From assembly GCA_038234045.1 (NCBI GenBank), contig JBBSUX010000036.1, forward strand, positions 1 to 18,517: a stretch of DNA of 18,517 nucleotides, read 5' to 3'. The translations under genes were made by a program, and so were the position numbers. Below, piece by piece: positions 6,969-15,535 of the stretch. The number at the start of each line of letters is the position of its first letter. Position 1 is the first letter of the stretch. A model generated the notes under the pieces. The model did no database searches and was not told the origin of the DNA. It was given only the letters and a program-made list of their open reading frames with translations. Origin of the DNA: JBBSUX01 sp038234045 (GTDB lineage: Bacteria; Pseudomonadota; Gammaproteobacteria; Burkholderiales; Burkholderiaceae_C).

Positions 6969-8291
6969 TCAGTGGCGCGCGTAGCGTCCCGGATCGATTT
7001 TCGCTGAAAGCGGGAACCGCGATCCCATGTCCACTCGGCCAGGTAGCTGGTCTGTAGCGCCTGCGGAAACCGGTCGCTTCAGTGCGAAGTAGTGCTCCAT
7101 CAGGCCGCATAGGGCCCAGAAATTGGCCATCACCGCGCCTTCGAAGAACGGGCTTCCATAAATGTTGCCGAGCGCGGCCGAAATTATCATCAGGATGAAG
7201 CCCAGCGATAGCGCTTTCGCTTCGTAATCGGTGGCCGGCACTGAGCGTGCGAATCCCACTCCCATTGCAAGCAGCCGCCACAGCAGGTAGAGCAACGCAC
7301 CTGCTCCCAGCGGGCCGCACTCCGCCAACAGCAGCACATAGATGTTGTGTGCGTCGTAGCCGCGGTAGCGGGGCGTGTAGTCGCCGATAAAATGCTTGAA
7401 GCGGTTCAGTCCAACGCCGGCTGGATGCTCCCGCGACATTTCCATCGCGCCGGCCCATATCTCGAAGCGGCTGGCGGTACTGGCGTCCAGTTGCTCGGCG
7501 CCCACCGAATCCTGCTGCTCGGTTTCGGCCACCCGCTGTGTGACGCTGTCGGGCAGCAAGCTGAGGGCGGGCACCATCACCACTGCGATGATCGCTGCCA
7601 AGACCACGTTGCGCCGAAGCAGCAGCAACGACAGCCCGACCAGCGCGATGAAATAGGACTGGCGCGAATAAGTGGCCATGATCGCGACAGCCATGATCAC
7701 GCAGCCAATGATGGCGGCGATGCGCCACAACTTTTGCTTGCGGAAGAACAGCGCCATCGCCACGAACATGGGCAGGAACATCGAGTAGAACACGCCTGCG
7801 CGGTTGGCCGAGAGATAGTCGGTACCGAATGGTCCCGACGCGCGTCGCGTCTCCGAATACCCACCGAAGCCATAGTCGAGGCCCTCGCGCACCGCCTCGA
7901 TGCCTGCAACCGCTGCTACAAGCATCACCAGGATGATCAGCTGCCGCGTGCCTCTCGCGTCCTGTCCGCAGCGCCGGAACAGAAAGTAGAGCAGCGGGTA
8001 GAAGACAAGATTCTTGAGGTAGGTGAAGTCGGCCATGAAATCCAGCGGCATCGTCGACAGCGCGATGCCGAAGCCCAGGCCCAGCGCGACGAAAAGCAGC
8101 AGCAGCGCCCGTGTGATCGGACCGGTAGGCTGCAGCGGCCGGTAACGCTTGTCGCCAAGCAGCAGCGCAACGACCACCAGGAGGAACAGCAGGTTGGCGA
8201 CGTTGACCCCCGGGATGCCGGTCTCCAGCGGCAGGTGCAGTGCGTTGGGCATGTACACGATCAGTACCGCGAGCAGAAGCCGGAGGCCCAT
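6969..8291 (-). CDS. O-antigen ligase / Wzy-like polymerase
   Basis: This is a polytopic inner-membrane protein of 440 residues with about 10-12 hydrophobic helices. The conserved periplasmic part of the Wzy/WaaL family is visible: T-Y-S-R-Q-S-Y-F (207-214), S-R-F-E-I-W-A-G-A (274-282), H-P-A-G-V-G-L-N-R-F (289-298) and D-A-H-N-I-Y-V-L-L-L-A-E-C-G-P-L-G (313-329). The conserved Arg (R210) and His (H315) correspond to residues needed for transfer in the family. In this locus it most likely polymerises the EPS repeat unit; a ligase role cannot be excluded. The start at ATG 8291 lies two bases after the TGA of the upstream asnB (8296-8294), which implies translational coupling. A start 54 bases upstream is possible but would overlap asnB. 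Confidence 0.87.
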   Translation of the reverse strand: MGLRLLLAVLIVYMPNALHLPLETGIPGVNVANLLFLLVVVALLLGDKRYRPLQPTGPITRALLLLFVALGLGFGIALSTMPLDFMADFTYLKNLVFYPLLYFLFRRCGQDARGTRQLIILVMLVAAVAGIEAVREGLDYGFGGYSETRRASGPFGTDYLSANRAGVFYSMFLPMFVAMALFFRKQKLWRIAAIIGCVIMAVAIMATYSRQSYFIALVGLSLLLLRRNVVLAAIIAVVMVPALSLLPDSVTQRVAETEQQDSVGAEQLDASTASRFEIWAGAMEMSREHPAGVGLNRFKHFIGDYTPRYRGYDAHNIYVLLLAECGPLGAGALLYLLWRLLAMGVGFARSVPATDYEAKALSLGFILMIISAALGNIYGSPFFEGAVMANFWALCGLMEHYFALKRPVSAGATDQLPGRVDMGSRFPLSAKIDPGRYARH

Positions 8292-8293
8292 CG

Positions 8294-10168
8294 TCAGGTC
8301 ACCACCACGGGCTCGAGGAAACGCTGGGCCCAGAGCTCCAGGCACAGGATCTGCCAGAGTGGTTCGCCACGGTCATGGTGCCGTGCCACGTGCTCGTCCA
8401 GCAGCGCAGAGGCTACGGTCGGATCGATCAGGCCCCGTTCGCGGAATGCTCGGCTGGAGAACGTATCAGCCGCTAGTTGTCGCAATGGACCCCTCAGCCA
8501 TTCCGCCAGCGGTATGGCGAATCCCTGCTTTGGCTTGCTGATCGCCCGCGGGGGCAGCCACTTGGAGGCCACTTCGCGCAGCAGGTGCTTGCCACGCCCG
8601 GAGCGGACCCGGAATGAGTCCGGCAGGCTCAGTGCGAATTGCACGAGGTCAGGCTGCAGGAACGGTGAACGGCCTTCGAGCGAGGCGGCCATCGCCATGC
8701 GGTCCAGCTTTACCAAGATGTCGTCTGGCAGGTAGCTCTGCAGGTCGATCGCTACTGCGCGGTCGAGCACCGAGCTGCCTGCGCCCAGGTCGCTGCCGGT
8801 TTCGCGCAGTGCCGGCAGAGCGAAATGGCTGCTCCCGCCTGCACCTGGGTTGAGCCGCGCGGCGAGGTCGGCGCGCATGATCGCTACACCGCTCAGGTAG
8901 CGGTCCTCGAACGGCAGTCCCAGGCGCTCGCCGACCCGCGAAACGCGCCCTCCAAACGGGTCCGGAAGCGCGCGGCCAGCAAGCGCCAGCAACCCCGCGG
9001 CAGGATGTCGCAATGGTCCCAGCCGCTCAAACTGCAGCATTCTCAGGTATCGGTCGTAGCCCCCGAACATCTCGTCGCCGCCGTCTCCCGTGAGTACCAT
9101 CTTGACGTGCTGGCTCGCCAGTTCGGAGACCAGAAAAGTAGGCACTGCCGAGGAATCCGCAAATGGTTCGTCAAAATGCCAAACCAGCTTGTCCAGCAGC
9201 GCCACCGCATCTGGTTCGACCACCAGTTCATGGTGCTCGGTTCCGATGTGTGCGGCAACGCGGCGGGCGTCGTCAAGCTCGCTGAAGGCTGCCTCCTTGA
9301 AGCCGATGGTGAAGGTCTTCACCGGCTGCACCACGTGCCTGGCCATAAGCGCCACGATGGTGCTGGAATCCAGGCCGCCGCTCAGGAATGCCCCGAAGGG
9401 CACGTCGGCGACCAGCCGACTCGCCACTGCGCGGTCAAGCAGCTCTTCAAGGCGCTCGCCGGCTTCGGCCTCGTCCAGCGTGGTCTTGGGCGCAAGCGAC
9501 GGGCGCCAGTATCGATGCAGCGAAACAGCGCCGGCACGGTAGCGCAGGTAGTGCGCCGGCGGTAGTTTGTGGACGCCGGTAAAGATGCTTTGTGGTGAAG
9601 GAACGTAGCCAAAGGCAAGGTAGGCGCGCAGCGCGCCAGGATCGACGTCTCGGGGGCAGTCCTCCAGCTGCAGCAGCGATTTCAGCTCCGAGCCGAACGC
9701 CAGTCGCTTTGGATTGCTGGTGTAGTACAGCGGCTTCTCGCCGAAGCGGTCGCGGGCAAGTACAAGTTCAGCGGTGCGTTTGTCCCAAAGCGCAATGCCG
9801 AACATGCCGTCGAGAGTCTCGAACACGGACGCACCGTGCTCAAGGTAGCCTCGCAGGATGACCTCTGTATCACTCTGCGTAGCGAAACGATGTCCGCGCT
9901 TCTCCAGCCCTGCGCGCAGCTCGCGATAGTTGTATATCTCGCCATTGAACACCAGGCATACCTGTCGGTCAGCGCCGTACATCGGTTGGTGGCCGCCGGA
10001 GACGTCGATGATAGACAGGCGCCTCATACCCAGCAGCGCGCGGTCGTCATGGTGCAATCCCTCGTCATCCGGCCCACGATGATGGATCACCGCGTTCATT
10101 CGACGACCCAGATCGGGCGCTGGTGCAGGCTGACCTTCGGCCACGATCAGGCCTGCGATTCCGCACAT
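8294..10168 (-). CDS. asnB: asparagine synthase (glutamine-hydrolysing), EPS amidotransferase
   Basis: This 624-residue protein has both AsnB domains complete. The class II glutaminase starts M-C-G-I-A-G-L, so Cys2 becomes the N-terminal nucleophile. It also has H-H-R-G-P-D-D (29-35), R-R-L-S-I-I-D (49-55), N-G-E-I-Y-N (75-80) and A-R-D-R-F-G-E-K-P-L-Y-Y (138-149). The synthetase domain has the ATP pyrophosphatase loop S-G-G-L-D-S-S (263-269) and L-T-G-D-G-G-D-E-M-F-G-G (359-370), then a K-x-K-Q-G-F motif towards the end. The family uses glutamine nitrogen and ATP to amidate a carboxylate. In polysaccharide loci the target may be a uronic acid, but that is inference. ATG 10168 is favoured because it puts Cys at position 2, has GGAG nine bases upstream, and lies two bases after the TGA of the preceding GT4 gene. 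Confidence 0.92.
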   Translation of the reverse strand: MCGIAGLIVAEGQPAPAPDLGRRMNAVIHHRGPDDEGLHHDDRALLGMRRLSIIDVSGGHQPMYGADRQVCLVFNGEIYNYRELRAGLEKRGHRFATQSDTEVILRGYLEHGASVFETLDGMFGIALWDKRTAELVLARDRFGEKPLYYTSNPKRLAFGSELKSLLQLEDCPRDVDPGALRAYLAFGYVPSPQSIFTGVHKLPPAHYLRYRAGAVSLHRYWRPSLAPKTTLDEAEAGERLEELLDRAVASRLVADVPFGAFLSGGLDSSTIVALMARHVVQPVKTFTIGFKEAAFSELDDARRVAAHIGTEHHELVVEPDAVALLDKLVWHFDEPFADSSAVPTFLVSELASQHVKMVLTGDGGDEMFGGYDRYLRMLQFERLGPLRHPAAGLLALAGRALPDPFGGRVSRVGERLGLPFEDRYLSGVAIMRADLAARLNPGAGGSSHFALPALRETGSDLGAGSSVLDRAVAIDLQSYLPDDILVKLDRMAMAASLEGRSPFLQPDLVQFALSLPDSFRVRSGRGKHLLREVASKWLPPRAISKPKQGFAIPLAEWLRGPLRQLAADTFSSRAFRERGLIDPTVASALLDEHVARHHDRGEPLWQILCLELWAQRFLEPVVVT

Positions 10169-10170
10169 GC

Positions 10171-11352
10171 TCAGGTGCTCCGCTTTGCCGTCGCGGGTGG
10201 CAAAGCGAGCGGCCACTGAAAGCTTGCGTCGTGCCGATAGAGTGCAATCAGCTGGTCAAGAACGTTGTCCAGCCCGGCCTTTTGGCGAACCGTCGCGCGG
10301 GCTCGTTCGCCCATCGCTGCGCGTTCGCTGGGTGCAAGTGCCGCCGCTTCGCCCAGGCACCTGGCCAAGCCGGCACGATCGCCGTCCTCGAAAAGCCACC
10401 CGTTCTCGCCGTGGCGCACGAAATCTTCGTTTCCGCTGATGCGACTTGCGACCATGGGCAACCCCGATGCCATGGATTCCAGCAGCGTATTGGACAGGCC
10501 CTCTATGCGCGAACACAGGACGCCGACGTTACCGGAGGCCAGTTGGGTTTCGATGTCGTCCTGGTGGCCGGCGAAGGTCACGCGGTCAGCAATTGCGAGC
10601 GCTTGGGCCTCGCGCTGCAACTGGTCCAGCAAACTGCCAGCTCCTACCAGCAGCAGGCTAGCTGCCGGATAGGCTGCGGTGATGTCGGAGAACGCCTCGA
10701 GCAGCGCGTGCAGCCCTTTTTCCGGCGCCAGCCTGCCGATGAACACGAAGCGCACAGGCGCTTCAGGCGTGCGGACAATATTGGCAAAACGCGACGTATC
10801 CACTGCATTGGGGATCTCGGCAATCCGTGATGCGGGGATACCACGCTCGATGAGGGTCGTGGCAATGCGGTGGCTGATCGCCTGCCACGTGTCGGTGTGT
10901 CGAACGCAACGGTACGCAAGCCAGTTCAGGAGCCCAGTGGAAGGCGCCAGGGTGCCCTTCTCCAGCTCCCACCAGCCCGATACCTTGGTCAGGACCGGAA
11001 TCCGAAACCTTCGGCCCATCAGCGCGCAGACCGCACCAAGGTAGTGCGCGATATGCACGTGCCAAGCGTCGTAGCGACAACGACGACGGTAAAGGAATAC
11101 GGACAGCGCCAGGCACATGAAAATGCTGGACAGCCCGCGCACGCGCGGATAGTCGAGCCTGCACACCGGCACTCCGTCAAGGCGGAACACTGAGCGCTGG
11201 TCACCCGTGGCCTGTCGCAGCGCGAGCACCGTGACCCGCTGCCCGCGCGCGCGCAATCCGCTTGAAAGCGTTCGCACCTGGGTTTCGGCGCCGCCACCGT
11301 GAATCGCGGGATATGCTGCCTCCAGCACCATCAGGATCCGAAGCGGGGGCAT
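10171..11352 (-). CDS. GT4-family glycosyltransferase
   Basis: This 393-residue protein has the GT-B fold. The N-terminus R-I-L-M-V-L-E-A-A-Y-P-A-I-H-G-G-G-A-E-T (5-24) carries the glycine-rich acceptor-side loop. The C-terminal half has V-F-I-G-R-L-A-P-E-K-G (203-213) and the E-x7-E nucleotide-sugar motif (E284, E292, in S-R-I-E-G-L-S-N-T-L-L-E). It should add one sugar from an NDP-sugar to the lipid-linked EPS intermediate at the cytoplasmic face. Donor and acceptor cannot be read from sequence. ATG 11352 follows the upstream TGA (11356-11354) by one base. ATG 11364, overlapping the upstream gene by 11 bases, is the alternative. The next gene, asnB, begins two bases after its stop. Confidence 0.88.
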   Translation of the reverse strand: MPPLRILMVLEAAYPAIHGGGAETQVRTLSSGLRARGQRVTVLALRQATGDQRSVFRLDGVPVCRLDYPRVRGLSSIFMCLALSVFLYRRRCRYDAWHVHIAHYLGAVCALMGRRFRIPVLTKVSGWWELEKGTLAPSTGLLNWLAYRCVRHTDTWQAISHRIATTLIERGIPASRIAEIPNAVDTSRFANIVRTPEAPVRFVFIGRLAPEKGLHALLEAFSDITAAYPAASLLLVGAGSLLDQLQREAQALAIADRVTFAGHQDDIETQLASGNVGVLCSRIEGLSNTLLESMASGLPMVASRISGNEDFVRHGENGWLFEDGDRAGLARCLGEAAALAPSERAAMGERARATVRQKAGLDNVLDQLIALYRHDASFQWPLALPPATAKRST

Positions 11353-11353
11353 C

Positions 11354-13135
11354 TCAGGGCGCATCCATGTACCTGCGCATCCAAAGCTCCAGGACCAGGA
11401 GCTGCCATAGTGCGGCAGAGTGGTCCCAGCCACCGGCCATGTGCAGCTCTACCAGGCGCGACACGAACTCCGGCCTGATCCAGCCGCGGGCCTTCGTCCG
11501 GTCGCCCAGAAGCACGTCGCGCACGCGCTCTTGAAGCTCCGGGTAGTCCTTCATCCATATCGCGATTGGCAGTCCAAAACCCTGTTTTCGTTTGGCGAGG
11601 GTGGCGGCCGGCAGGATATCGGCGGTGGCGCGCTTGAACAGAAAGCGCTTTTCAAGGCCACGAACCTTGTACCGCGCCGCGAGGCGTCCGCAGTAATCAA
11701 CCAGCGCCGGATCCAGGTACGGAAACCGGGCCGAAACGCCCTCGTGCTTGCAGGCCCGGTGGACCTTGACCAAGTCGTTCTGCGCAATCGCCATCTGCAG
11801 GTCCAGACGCATGATCTTGTGCAGTGGCTCGGCTGGGCTGCCTTGACCGTACACGTGACGCATGAAGTCTCGTGACGCGTTGCGCTGCACGTGTCGGCGC
11901 AACTCGTCGCTGAGCAGTTCGTCGTAATAATCCGAGGCAAAGGAGTCGTCGCTGTAAAAGCGGTCGGGGTTGGGGAGCGAGGCGCGACGCGTGAAGTTGC
12001 GAACGCGGTTGAGCAGGTGGTTGCTGCCGCCACCTATTGCCTCGCCGCCGGCACGCGCTGCGGCCTTGAGCGGTGCGGGCAGGGCATGGAATCGATCCAT
12101 CACCTTGTCCTTCGCATAGCGCTCGTTGCCGCCAAAGATTTCGTCGCCGCCGTCGCCACCCAGCATTTGCGACATGCCGTGCGCCCGTCCCAACTGCGCG
12201 CATGCCAGCGTCGGCACTGCGGAGGCATTGCCGAACGGCTGGTCGTAGGCCTCGATGACTCCGTCCAATAGTTCAAGCGCGCGTGCTCGATCGACTTGGT
12301 CCAGATGCGGCTGTGCGCCGCAGGCCTCTCCTGCGAGGCGCGCGAAGTCGAGCTCGTCGTAGCCGGCTTCAGGAAATCCAATCGAGCAACTCTGAACCTG
12401 CGAGCCGTTCTGCCGCGCCAGGATACTGACGATGCTGCTGCTGTCGGTACCGCCACTGAGGAAGCAGCCCCAGCCGCTGTCGGCGGCCGGCCGGTAATCC
12501 TGCACAGTGGCGACAATGCGCTCGCGCAGCCCGGCGGCCAGCTGCTCGTCGCTACCCTGCAAGTCACCGGGGTATTCTGGAAGGTAGTAGCGCGTGGCCT
12601 CGTCGCTCGTCGCGTCAAGACGCATGGATGTACCGGGCTCTACGCGGCGGATGTCGGTGCATATGGTGAATGGTGCGGGGATGCAGGAAAAATTGAGGTA
12701 GTGGTAAACCGCGGTGAGGTCGGGGTCGCGCCGCACACCCGGCGCATCCAGCAGAAGTCGAAGGTCGGTGGCCACGGCGTAGTGGCCGTCCTGGCGGTAC
12801 CAGTAAAGCGGCAGCGAGTCGAAATGATCGGTGAAGACTTCGATGGAACCTGCCGGGCTCCAGCTGGCGCCGGCGAAACGGCCACGCCATTGGCGCTGCG
12901 GAAAGCCGGTACCGCCTTGCATGGCGTCTTCGATCGTGCCCGACACCAGATCGGCCAAGGCAGCCCAGCGCCGCTCTCCCATTGAGGTGCCCTGGAGCAC
13001 GGTGCCACGGGTGGCCAAGTGCACATCGGCCGTCCCGCAGGTGACTTGGAAGTCCGGCAGGCGTGCCAGCCATGCAGCGGCCAGAGGGCCGCACGCCAGG
13101 ATGAAGTCACCGCGCACCGAAGCTGCAAGGCTCAT
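11354..13135 (-). CDS. asparagine synthase-like protein with degenerate glutaminase domain
   Basis: This 593-residue protein has an intact synthetase domain: the pyrophosphatase loop F-L-S-G-G-T-D-S-S-S-I (225-235), L-G-G-D-G-G-D-E-I-F-G-G-N-E-R-Y (325-340) and K-R-K-Q-G-F-G-L-P near the C-terminus. The N-terminal third keeps only traces of the glutaminase fold: G-R-F-A-G-A, D-S-L-P-L-Y-W-Y at 106-113, and I-P-A-P-F-T-I-C-T at 152-160. It starts M-S-L-A-A and lacks the nucleophile Cys2 and the R-R-L-S-I-I-D and N-G-E-I-Y-N motifs. It should therefore not release ammonia from glutamine by the usual route. It may use free ammonia, take it from a partner, or catalyse another ATP-dependent condensation. 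The start overlaps the upstream stop as ATGA (13135/13134-13132), which makes a missing N-terminus unlikely. Confidence 0.88.
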   Translation of the reverse strand: MSLAASVRGDFILACGPLAAAWLARLPDFQVTCGTADVHLATRGTVLQGTSMGERRWAALADLVSGTIEDAMQGGTGFPQRQWRGRFAGASWSPAGSIEVFTDHFDSLPLYWYRQDGHYAVATDLRLLLDAPGVRRDPDLTAVYHYLNFSCIPAPFTICTDIRRVEPGTSMRLDATSDEATRYYLPEYPGDLQGSDEQLAAGLRERIVATVQDYRPAADSGWGCFLSGGTDSSSIVSILARQNGSQVQSCSIGFPEAGYDELDFARLAGEACGAQPHLDQVDRARALELLDGVIEAYDQPFGNASAVPTLACAQLGRAHGMSQMLGGDGGDEIFGGNERYAKDKVMDRFHALPAPLKAAARAGGEAIGGGSNHLLNRVRNFTRRASLPNPDRFYSDDSFASDYYDELLSDELRRHVQRNASRDFMRHVYGQGSPAEPLHKIMRLDLQMAIAQNDLVKVHRACKHEGVSARFPYLDPALVDYCGRLAARYKVRGLEKRFLFKRATADILPAATLAKRKQGFGLPIAIWMKDYPELQERVRDVLLGDRTKARGWIRPEFVSRLVELHMAGGWDHSAALWQLLVLELWMRRYMDAP

Positions 13136-14316
13136 TCCTGCTCACTCCCGGTGGCCTTGCGCGACCACCGCGCACCAGCCATCGCCCCTTCAGACGCGGA
13201 AACGCCATTTGCAAGGCAGCGTTGGTAGATGGCGCTAGTAGATGTGATCATCGCGTCCATTGAATACTTGAGTTGCATCTGCTCGCGCGCCGCAGTCGAT
13301 AGCCGCGCGCGCAGTTCATGGTCTGAACCCATGCGCCCGAGCTGCTTAGCCAGCGCCTGGGCATCATCGTTTGCGAACAAGAGGCCGGTTACCTCGTCCT
13401 CCACCAGTTCTGAATTACCCCCGACCGCCGAGGCGAGCACTGGACAGCCTGCCATCATGGCTTCCATCAGCGCGTTGGACATGCCTTCTGATAGCGAGGG
13501 CAGTACCAGGAAGTCGGCACACTCCATCAACGCGGCCGCGTCATTGCGCTCGCCAAGAAAGCAGACGTCGGCGGAAAGGCCAGCGCTGTCGCGTAGTGCC
13601 TCCAGTTCTGCCCAGAGCGGTCCGTCTCCAGCGAGCGCAATCCAGGGCCGCGCGTTGGCTGGCATCGTGGACACTGCGTCCAGCAGACACGGCAGGTTTT
13701 TTTGCATCACCAGACGCCCCACGAACAGGCCAAAAGCGCGGCCTGCCGGCACGCCAAGCGCTTCCCGGAGTTTCTTTCGCGATTCAGGTCTCATCGGCTG
13801 GGGGGGCATAAGCCCGTTTGCCACTACGTCAAACGTGGACAACGGCAGGCGCAACCTTTTGGCAACGGCCATCGCCCCTGCGTGCGCGTTGGCGATCACC
13901 GCGCTGCTGCCGCCAATGACCCAACGCTTGATGCGCCAGAACGAATCAGGTTCAGTCAGGTACAGTCCACGAATTGAAGCCACCATCCGAAAGCCTCCTG
14001 GCACCAGCAGGCGCGCAACCAGAGTCCACAGCTCGGCTGTGATCGAGAATGCATGTACAAGCGCGTATTGCTGCTGCCGCAGCAGCTTCGCGTAGCGCAG
14101 CAGGAATGCCGGGTCCACGCGACCACGCTTTGGAATGTGGTGCACCGTGATGCTCTGCTCGCGCAGCAGATCCACCAGAAAGGAGGGCGTCCTGAAGAAC
14201 AGCAGCTCCGGCTGCCACCGGGAGCGGTCCAGCCCTGCAAGCAGGTAGCTGATCTGGCGTTGGCTGCCGCCAACTTCCATCTCGTCGGTGACAATCAGTA
14301 GTTTTCTAGGCTGCAT
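13132..14316 (-). CDS. GT4-family glycosyltransferase
   Basis: This 394-residue GT-B enzyme begins K-L-L-I-V-T-D-E-M-E-V-G-G-S-Q-R-Q (5-21), the usual first strand and glycine loop. The donor domain shows L-F-V-G-R-L-V-M-Q-K-N (197-207), L-A-G-D-G-P-L (228-234), and the E-x7-E motif (E277, E285) in L-S-E-G-M-S-N-A-L-M-E-A. It probably adds a sugar to the EPS repeat unit; the linkage is unknown. ATG 14316 has an excellent Shine-Dalgarno (GGAGGAGA, six bases upstream) and overlaps the 3' end of the preceding GT4 by 11 bases. Its own stop overlaps the next start as ATGA. The last 25 residues (after about 369) extend past the usual end and look unstructured. Confidence 0.88.
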   Translation of the reverse strand: MQPRKLLIVTDEMEVGGSQRQISYLLAGLDRSRWQPELLFFRTPSFLVDLLREQSITVHHIPKRGRVDPAFLLRYAKLLRQQQYALVHAFSITAELWTLVARLLVPGGFRMVASIRGLYLTEPDSFWRIKRWVIGGSSAVIANAHAGAMAVAKRLRLPLSTFDVVANGLMPPQPMRPESRKKLREALGVPAGRAFGLFVGRLVMQKNLPCLLDAVSTMPANARPWIALAGDGPLWAELEALRDSAGLSADVCFLGERNDAAALMECADFLVLPSLSEGMSNALMEAMMAGCPVLASAVGGNSELVEDEVTGLLFANDDAQALAKQLGRMGSDHELRARLSTAAREQMQLKYSMDAMITSTSAIYQRCLANGVSASEGAMAGARWSRKATGSEQE

Positions 14317-15535
14317 CGGCGATCTCCTCCATGAAATGCAGAAGTCGCGAGGCTTCCTTGCGCGAGTCGAATGCATCTTCAACCTGTACCCGAGCGGCGC
14401 GGCTCAGACGTTCGGCCAGCGCGCCTTGCTGCAGCAGCAGTTCCAGCGAATGCGACAGCCCCGCCGCGTCGCCCGGGGCCACTACAAGTCCGGTGATGTC
14501 GTGCCGCACAAGTTCGGGAATGCCTGACACAGCGGTGCTGACCACCGGACAGCCAAAAGCCATGGCTTCCATCAACGCCACCGGTATCCCGTCGCGGTTA
14601 CCGTCTGCCGCGACTTCGGCCGGCAGGACGAACACTGAGGACGTCGCCATGTATTCGCGCACCACCGCCTGCGGTTGCGCACCGGCGAAGGTGATCCGTG
14701 CAGCCACGCCGCGATCTTCGGCCAGGCGTCGCAACGCGTCGTCAAGTGGGCCCGATCCGACCAGCGTGCAGCGATACGCCACACCGCGCTGGTCTAGCAG
14801 CGCCAACGCCTCGATCAGTGTCGCGAATCCCTTGATCGGGTCCAACCGGCCGACCGCGAGCACGGTGCCGGCTTCGCGTCCGGCGTGCGACCAGGTGGCG
14901 CTGTCGAGGTCGGCACCGCAGTGCACAACTCTCAGCCGCGCGCGCGCCTGGTCGCAGACGTGATCCTGCAGCCACTGCACGTTGTAGTCAGAAATGGTGA
15001 CTGCCAGCGCTGATTCGCTGATCTTGCGTGCGAGTAATTGCTTGTCCACGAAGATATCGTGCGCATGGCAGGTGAATCCAAATGGTTTGCCTAACACCGC
15101 AGCCATGGCCCAGGCGGCAGTGGAAGGGTAGGTGCCCCAGTGGGCGTGGATCACCTGGGGATCGAATTCCTCAAGCCAGGCGGTATGTTCGAGACCACGC
15201 CAGGTGGCGAATACGGACTTCAGCACAACCGAGGGCTTGCGCCAGCCGTCTGCGAGCATGGCGACATGCGCACGAAGGACCTGCAGCGGGTCGCGGAAAA
15301 ATGCACGTAGCAGCCCGGATAGAAGTGAGCCCAACGAGCCAGGGTGGCGCACGCGCGAGATCATCGCTGCGGCCTCCTCCTGAACAAGTGTCTCGCAGGG
15401 GCGCTTGAGCGACACGATACGCACGTCGACACCGTGTTCCAGCAACCCTTTGATCTCGCGCACGATGAAGGTTTCCGACCAGCATGGGAACAGCGACACC
15501 ACGTAGACCACGCGCTGGAGCGGGCGCGCGCTCAT
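14306..15535 (-). CDS. GT4-family glycosyltransferase, WcaL/AmsK-like
   Basis: This 409-residue protein resembles colanic acid/amylovoran glycosyltransferases of the WcaL/AmsK type. It has V-V-S-L-F-P-C-W-S-E-T-F-I-V-R-E-I (12-28), H-A-H-W-G-T (130-135), F-T-C-H-A-H-D-I-F (154-162), A-V-G-R-L-D-P-I-K-G (227-236) and D-G-I-P-V-A-L-M-E-A-M-A (315-326). In the donor-binding motif the first acidic residue is Asp315 rather than Glu, giving D-x7-E with E323. In relatives of this group the stretch before it reads like D-G-x-R-E/D-G-I-P, so the change is probably tolerated. The start is ATG 15535, with AGGAG eight bases upstream and ATGA overlap with the preceding GT2 stop. A longer frame extends upstream but lies inside the GT2 gene. 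Confidence 0.88.
   Translation of the reverse strand: MSARPLQRVVYVVSLFPCWSETFIVREIKGLLEHGVDVRIVSLKRPCETLVQEEAAAMISRVRHPGSLGSLLSGLLRAFFRDPLQVLRAHVAMLADGWRKPSVVLKSVFATWRGLEHTAWLEEFDPQVIHAHWGTYPSTAAWAMAAVLGKPFGFTCHAHDIFVDKQLLARKISESALAVTISDYNVQWLQDHVCDQARARLRVVHCGADLDSATWSHAGREAGTVLAVGRLDPIKGFATLIEALALLDQRGVAYRCTLVGSGPLDDALRRLAEDRGVAARITFAGAQPQAVVREYMATSSVFVLPAEVAADGNRDGIPVALMEAMAFGCPVVSTAVSGIPELVRHDITGLVVAPGDAAGLSHSLELLLQQGALAERLSRAARVQVEDAFDSRKEASRLLHFMEEIADAA
14323..14330 (-). promoter_or_regulatory. strong Shine-Dalgarno for the GT4 gene starting at 14316
   Basis: GGAGGAGA on the minus strand lies six bases before the ATG at 14316, inside the end of the upstream GT4 gene. It is the best ribosome-binding site in the operon and decides this start against the ATGs further upstream. 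Confidence 0.7.

Noticed and set aside
7347..8735. 462-residue plus-strand open frame opposite the polymerase and asnB genes
   Set aside because: It is rich in Gln, His and Arg with no domain pattern, and lies antisense to two well-supported genes. Long antisense frames are common in GC-rich DNA.
13229..14095. 288-residue plus-strand open frame opposite the GT4 gene
   Set aside because: Ser/Arg/Ala-rich sequence with no motif, antisense to a clear glycosyltransferase.
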